Of a DNA stretch of 64,000 nt, positions 63,555 to 64,000 are shown one piece after another. The translations under genes and the position numbers were made by a program. The stretch is from Microbacterium sp. 2FI (GTDB taxonomy: Bacteria > Actinomycetota > Actinomycetes > Actinomycetales > Microbacteriaceae), in assembly GCF_005502885.1 (NCBI RefSeq), contig NZ_SCMR01000018.1:24176-88175 (forward strand). Reading direction: 5' to 3'. The notes below the pieces were generated by a model, which worked only from the letters and a program-made list of their open reading frames with translations, had not been told where the DNA came from and did no database searches. How positions within the stretch are numbered: the first letter of the stretch is position 1; each line of letters begins with the position of its first letter.

Positions 63555-64000
63555 TCAGCCGGTGACGGCGAGGACGATCAGGGCCGCTGCGGCGGCGAGG
63601 ACGATGACGGATGCCGCGACCACGACGATCACGATGCGGAGGCGCCCGCGGCGGCGGGCCGTGGCCTGGCCGGCGGCGGTGTCTTCGGGCATCTGCGGAG
63701 CGCGCGCCGGAGCGGGGGTGCGCGGCACGACCACGGGCTGCGCCGCGCGGGCGCGGTAGATGTCTGCCGAGCCGTCGGGCGTCTGAGCGACGCGGCCGAG
63801 CGGGGCGGGCACATCCGAGGCGAGCGTGACGGCGAGGCCGCGACCGCGACCGGCGGCCTCGGTCGTGTGCGACCCGGCGGTGTCGTCGAGATCGCGCGCG
63901 TCGTGCGCGGCAGCCTCGGCACGGCGCTTGGACTCGCGACGGACGACGACGGTCGACCCGTCGTCAGGGTCGATGTCGGGCACCGGGTCGTCGCCGGAGC
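63555..64000 (-). CDS. Membrane-anchored protein with C-terminal helix (partial, N-terminus off window)
   Basis: The frame is open to the right edge, so only the C-terminal 147 codons are visible. The sequence is acidic, then Pro/Ala-rich (low complexity), then basic (ARRRGRLR), and ends with one membrane helix (about 22 hydrophobic residues) and a very short tail. It is ten bases upstream of the T7SS ATPase gene and presumably part of the same operon. A GTG at 63983 could be an internal start but the frame continues upstream as SGDDP. I recognise no family. Confidence 0.6.
   Translation of the reverse strand, partial: SGDDPVPDIDPDDGSTVVVRRESKRRAEAAAHDARDLDDTAGSHTTEAAGRGRGLAVTLASDVPAPLGRVAQTPDGSADIYRARAAQPVVVPRTPAPARAPQMPEDTAAGQATARRRGRLRIVIVVVAASVIVLAAAAALIVLAVTG

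Overview
The window is chromosomal DNA from a high-GC actinobacterium, most likely Microbacteriaceae and close to Microbacterium. I infer this from the many GTG starts, GTGA/ATGA stop-start overlaps, -10 boxes lying directly in front of start codons, an actinobacterial rpsL-rpsG-fusA-tuf order, non-canonical WXG100 proteins, and two intergenic repeats of types I remember from Microbacteriaceae genomes. I see no tRNA, rRNA, CRISPR array, insertion sequence or integrase. No gene-free stretch exceeds 300 bases.

Layout. (1) 1-7149, minus: the N-terminal 2,383 residues of a giant secreted protein with a von Willebrand A domain and many beta-sandwich repeats; it runs off the left edge. (2) 7424-12760, minus: an Rv0909-like small protein, VanZ-like and DUF4012 membrane proteins, a polyprenyl-phosphate sugar transferase and UDP-glucose dehydrogenase. 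(3) 12840-31325: a surface-glycan cluster with three GT2-GT4 fusion glycosyltransferases, other glycosyltransferases, a TagGH-like ABC exporter, two pyruvyl transferases, a membrane-tethered methyltransferase and an asparagine-synthase-like amidotransferase. (4) 31607-37690, minus: a giant secreted Fn3/beta-helix/Ig-like protein with recently duplicated repeats. (5) 37934-42328: a third pyruvyl transferase and three GT4 enzymes. (6) 42550-45339: a secreted repeat protein with a C-terminal sunset-like domain. (7) 45460-49871, minus: the str operon. (8) 50159-64000, minus: a type VII secretion locus with an EssC/EccC-like ATPase and two tandem copies of an effector cassette.

How they work together. 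Regions 2, 3 and 5 can make, pyruvylate, amidate or methylate, and export a uronic-acid-containing wall glycan (teichuronic-acid or secondary-wall-polymer type) through an ABC-transporter route. The three giant secreted proteins would sit in or on that wall. The type VII locus is the most novel part. Each cassette has the order esx, WXG100-like partner, hydrophobic T7SS substrate, multi-pass membrane protein with a CxxPxRWW...WLRxHA signature, and two soluble proteins of unrecognised family. The two esx genes and their leaders are almost identical, while the rest of the cassettes has diverged strongly.

All calls come from reading the sequence and translated motifs. No database search or structure prediction was run, so family names are recognition-level assignments.
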